A stretch of DNA of 7,380 nucleotides from assembly GCA_000435975.1 (NCBI GenBank), contig FR884134.1:61157-68536 (forward strand), in the 5' to 3' direction. Both the position numbers and the translations under genes were made by a program. The notes beneath the pieces are model-generated. The model saw only the letters and a program-made list of their open reading frames with translations, was not told the origin of the DNA and searched no databases. This DNA is from Oscillibacter sp. CAG:241 (GTDB lineage Bacteria; Bacillota; Clostridia; Oscillospirales; Oscillospiraceae). Positions 5,652-7,380 of this stretch are shown piece by piece. Numbering within the stretch: position 1 is the stretch's first letter; every line of letters begins with the position of its first letter.

Positions 5652-6725
5652 TTACAGAATAGTCAGGTCCTTCTTGGCCAGGGTGATATCCATGCAGCCG
5701 CCCTCCTGCAGCACCAACACGTCCTCGATGCGGACGCCGAAGCGGCCGGGCAGATAGATGCCGGGCTCGGCAGACACGGCGGCTCCCAGAGGCAGGGGGT
5801 TGTTGTTGGCAGGGGTAGCGTTGGGGGCCTCATGGATCTCCACACCCACGCTGTGGCCGAAGCTGTGGCCGAAATAGGGTCCGTAGCCCGCATCCTCGAT
5901 GACCTTCCGGGCGGCGGCGTCCACATCGTGGCCGGTAGCGCCGGCCTTGGCGGCGGCAATACCCGCCAGCTGGGCCTGAAGCACCGTATGATAGACCTTC
6001 TCCATCTCCTCGGTAACATGGCCCACGGCCACGGTGCGGGTCATGTCGGAGCAATAGCCCTGATAGATGCAGCCGAAGTCCATGGTAACAAAGTCGCCCT
6101 CCTGGATCTTGCGGTCCGTGGGCACGGCGTGAGGCATGCTGCCGTTGGGGCCGCTGGCCACAATGGGATCGAAGGACATATTTTCCGCGCCGCCGGCCAG
6201 CATCAGATACTGCAAACGCGCCGCGATCTCCTTTTCGGTGACACCGGGCTTGATCTCCTTGAGGATCTGGTCCAGGGCGCCCTCGGCGATGCGCTGGGCG
6301 GCGATCATGCGCTCCACCTCCTCGGTGTCCTTGCTCTGGCGCAGGGAGATCAGCAGCTCGGTGGCAGGTACCAGCTCGCAATGCAGCTTCTCGGAATAGT
6401 GGCGATAGTCGGCCACGGTCATGTACGCATCCTCGAAGCCCAGCTTCTGCACATGGGTCTTTTCCATGGCGGCGTTGATCAGGTCCACATAGGGGTGGGC
6501 CGCGTCGGTCTGGGCGATCTCGGCGTTCTGGACCTTATTGTGGGCGGCCTCGATGTAGCGGGAGTCGGTGAAATAGAAATTCCCCTCCCGGGTCACCAGG
6601 GCCACGCCGTCGGTGCCGGTGGAGTGGAAGCCGGAGGCGTAAAAGCGGTTGGCCTCGCAGGTCAGCAGCATGCCGTCCAGCCCATAGGTGTTCAGCTTTT
6701 CCGCGATTTTGGCAAAATGGTTCAT
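5652..6725 (-). CDS. Xaa-Pro aminopeptidase-type M24B metallopeptidase
   Basis: This is a predicted cytoplasmic metalloenzyme that hydrolyses peptides with proline in the second position (Xaa-Pro aminopeptidase or prolidase type). The 357 residues comprise a creatinase-type N-terminal domain (about 3-130) and the pita-bread catalytic domain (about 138-357). All five metal ligands of the family are present: D216 (in DFG), D227 (SDMTRT), H291 (GHSVGVEIHE), E320 (SAEPGIY) and E334 (RIEDVL). Histidines H199 and H298 sit where the family has its catalytic helpers. The ATG at 6723-6725 has AAAGGAG about 10 nt upstream and begins MNHFAKIAEKL; a frame from 6761 adds 12 unconserved residues. It lies 16 nt downstream of the YqeG-like gene, so the two form an operon. 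Its adjacency to efp is common in Firmicutes. The choice between aminopeptidase P (pepP) and prolidase (pepQ) is not settled by the sequence; I favour the aminopeptidase. Confidence 0.93.
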   Translation of the reverse strand: MNHFAKIAEKLNTYGLDGMLLTCEANRFYASGFHSTGTDGVALVTREGNFYFTDSRYIEAAHNKVQNAEIAQTDAAHPYVDLINAAMEKTHVQKLGFEDAYMTVADYRHYSEKLHCELVPATELLISLRQSKDTEEVERMIAAQRIAEGALDQILKEIKPGVTEKEIAARLQYLMLAGGAENMSFDPIVASGPNGSMPHAVPTDRKIQEGDFVTMDFGCIYQGYCSDMTRTVAVGHVTEEMEKVYHTVLQAQLAGIAAAKAGATGHDVDAAARKVIEDAGYGPYFGHSFGHSVGVEIHEAPNATPANNNPLPLGAAVSAEPGIYLPGRFGVRIEDVLVLQEGGCMDITLAKKDLTIL

Positions 6726-6741
6726 AGTACAAAAACTCCTT

Positions 6742-7248
6742 TCAGATCCGGTGGATGCCACCGGCTAAGTGCTTCCAGGGGGCCTGGAGGGCGTGCAGCA
6801 CCTTCTGCCACGGGGTCCGGGCCCCGCCGGCGGGCTCCACCATCAGTGCCGTAACGCCGCTGAGGTTGGCGCCCAGCACATCGGTCAGCAGCTTATCCCC
6901 CAGCATGGCCGTGTGGGCGGGATCTGTCCCGGCCTGAGCCATGGCCCGGCGGAAGCCCGCCGGCTGCGGCTTTTTGGCGTGGCCCACATAGGTGATGCCC
7001 AGGTCGCGGCAAAACGTCTCCACCCGCTGGGGGCGGCGGTTGTTGGACAGGATCATCACCCGGATGCCCGCAGACCGAAGCCCGTCGATCCATTGCCGCA
7101 CCGCCGCATCCGGCCGGGGCGTGCTTTTGGGAGCCAGGGTAAAGTCCAGATCGCTGAGCAGCAGGCAAATGCCCTTGCTCTGCAGCAGCTCCGGCGTGAT
7201 CTGCCGGTAGCTCTCGTATACCCCGTCCGGTACCAGAGAAATGCGCAT
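6742..7248 (-). CDS. yqeG: YqeG-family HAD (subfamily IIIA) phosphatase
   Basis: The 168-residue protein is a small cytoplasmic haloacid-dehalogenase phosphatase without a cap domain, the normal size for YqeG. HAD motif I is D33-L-D35-F-T37-L (nucleophile D33, acid/base D35). Motif II is S68 in ILSNN, the motif III lysine is in A-K92-K93-P-Q-P, and motif IV is G117-D118-K-L-L-T-D123-V. The N-terminal helix (PDGVYESYRQITPELL) is also typical of the family. Eukaryotic relatives (GEP4) dephosphorylate phosphatidylglycerophosphate, which suggests that substrate, but it is not demonstrated for this protein. The residue after D35 is Phe where many members have Asn; it is not a catalytic position. 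I chose the ATG at 7246-7248, with AAAGGGA about 8 nt upstream, over a longer frame from 7344 that would cross the promoter at 7281-7309. It is the first gene of an operon with the M24 peptidase. Confidence 0.92.
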   Translation of the reverse strand: MRISLVPDGVYESYRQITPELLQSKGICLLLSDLDFTLAPKSTPRPDAAVRQWIDGLRSAGIRVMILSNNRRPQRVETFCRDLGITYVGHAKKPQPAGFRRAMAQAGTDPAHTAMLGDKLLTDVLGANLSGVTALMVEPAGGARTPWQKVLHALQAPWKHLAGGIHRI

Positions 7249-7280
7249 ACACCAGTTCCCTTTCTCATAGGTTTGGCTAT

Positions 7281-7309
7281 AGTGTAGCATTTTTTTCGTC
7301 GGAACGCAA
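7281..7309 (-). promoter_or_regulatory. Sigma-A-type promoter for the yqeG-M24 peptidase operon
   Basis: On the minus strand TTGCGT (7309-7304), a 17-nt spacer and an extended -10 TGCTACACT (7289-7281) form a good vegetative promoter. The predicted start is near 7274, about 26 nt before the yqeG ATG. The -35 box overlaps the left end of the ribosome binding site of the divergent plus-strand frame that starts at 7322. Confidence 0.7.
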
Positions 7310-7321
7310 GGGGGGATATCC

Positions 7322-7380
7322 ATGCCGCTGTATCTTGCCGCCACGCCGGACCGGCTGGCTCAGGCCCGGGGCGGGGCCCC
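7322..7380 (+). CDS. Start of an unidentified divergent gene, cut by window edge
   Basis: An ATG at 7322-7324 has a very purine-rich ribosome binding site (AAGGGGGGA, 7308-7316) at good spacing and opens a frame of 19 full codons to the window end (MPLYLAATPDRLAQARGG onward). It has no signal peptide or membrane segment so far, and I do not recognise the family from this little sequence. Upstream on the plus strand, TATAGT at 7278-7283 could be a -10 box but has no clear -35. The gene would be divergent from yqeG. That it is real rests on the ribosome binding site and position. Confidence 0.55.
   Translation, partial: MPLYLAATPDRLAQARGGA

Noticed and set aside
4426..5757. A 443-codon plus-strand open frame antisense to the zinc-ribbon and efp genes
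   Set aside because: It lies opposite two clearly conserved genes, runs through the terminator and intergenic gaps, is rich in V, L, G and H as GC-rich antisense frames are, and has no ribosome binding site or recognisable domain.
5601..6854. A 417-codon plus-strand open frame antisense to the M24 peptidase
   Set aside because: The minus strand encodes a peptidase with all five metal ligands. The opposite frame has low-complexity G/H/L/V composition and ends in a P/R-rich stretch, typical of an antisense shadow.

Overview
The window is a gene-dense, GC-rich stretch of bacterial chromosome. The gene families (D-Ala-D-Ala carboxypeptidase, short ComEA-like protein, PhoB/PhoR-type two-component system, GerMN lipoprotein, CD1247-type zinc-ribbon protein beside EF-P, M24 peptidase, YqeG-type HAD phosphatase), GGAGG-type ribosome binding sites and TTGaca/TATAAT promoters point to a low-branching Firmicute. 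The high GC suggests a clostridial lineage such as Oscillospiraceae/Ruminococcaceae. That placement is inference from gene content and has not been tested by any search. There are no rRNA or tRNA genes, mobile elements or CRISPR arrays.

Left edge (1-951, minus): a penicillin-binding-protein-type D,D-carboxypeptidase that runs off the window at its C-terminus. Its complete sigma-A-type promoter lies at 1027-1055.

Plus-strand operon (about 973-4453): a ComEA-like helix-hairpin-helix membrane protein, an OmpR/PhoB response regulator, a membrane sensor histidine kinase and a lipoprotein with two GerMN domains. All three junctions overlap (4 nt ATGA, a longer overlap at a TTG start, 4 nt ATGA), so this is one translationally coupled unit. 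It ends at a strong, nearly perfectly symmetric terminator (4418-4453) that also serves the convergent minus-strand genes.

Minus-strand block (4462-7248, read right to left): yqeG-like HAD phosphatase, then an Xaa-Pro-type M24 aminopeptidase 16 nt downstream, then efp with its own promoter at 5578-5606, then the acidic zinc-ribbon protein. EF-P relieves ribosome stalling on proline runs, and the M24 peptidase probably acts on X-Pro peptides, so the block has a loose proline theme.

Right edge: a plus-strand frame starting at 7322 with a very good ribosome binding site opens out of the window and is too short to identify.

This looks like ordinary core chromosome. I found no convincing undescribed system. 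The points most worth a second look are the fully coupled ComEA-like/two-component/GerMN operon, the two divergent intergenic regions where the promoter of one gene is embedded in the translation-initiation region of its neighbour, and the acidic zinc-ribbon partner of efp.
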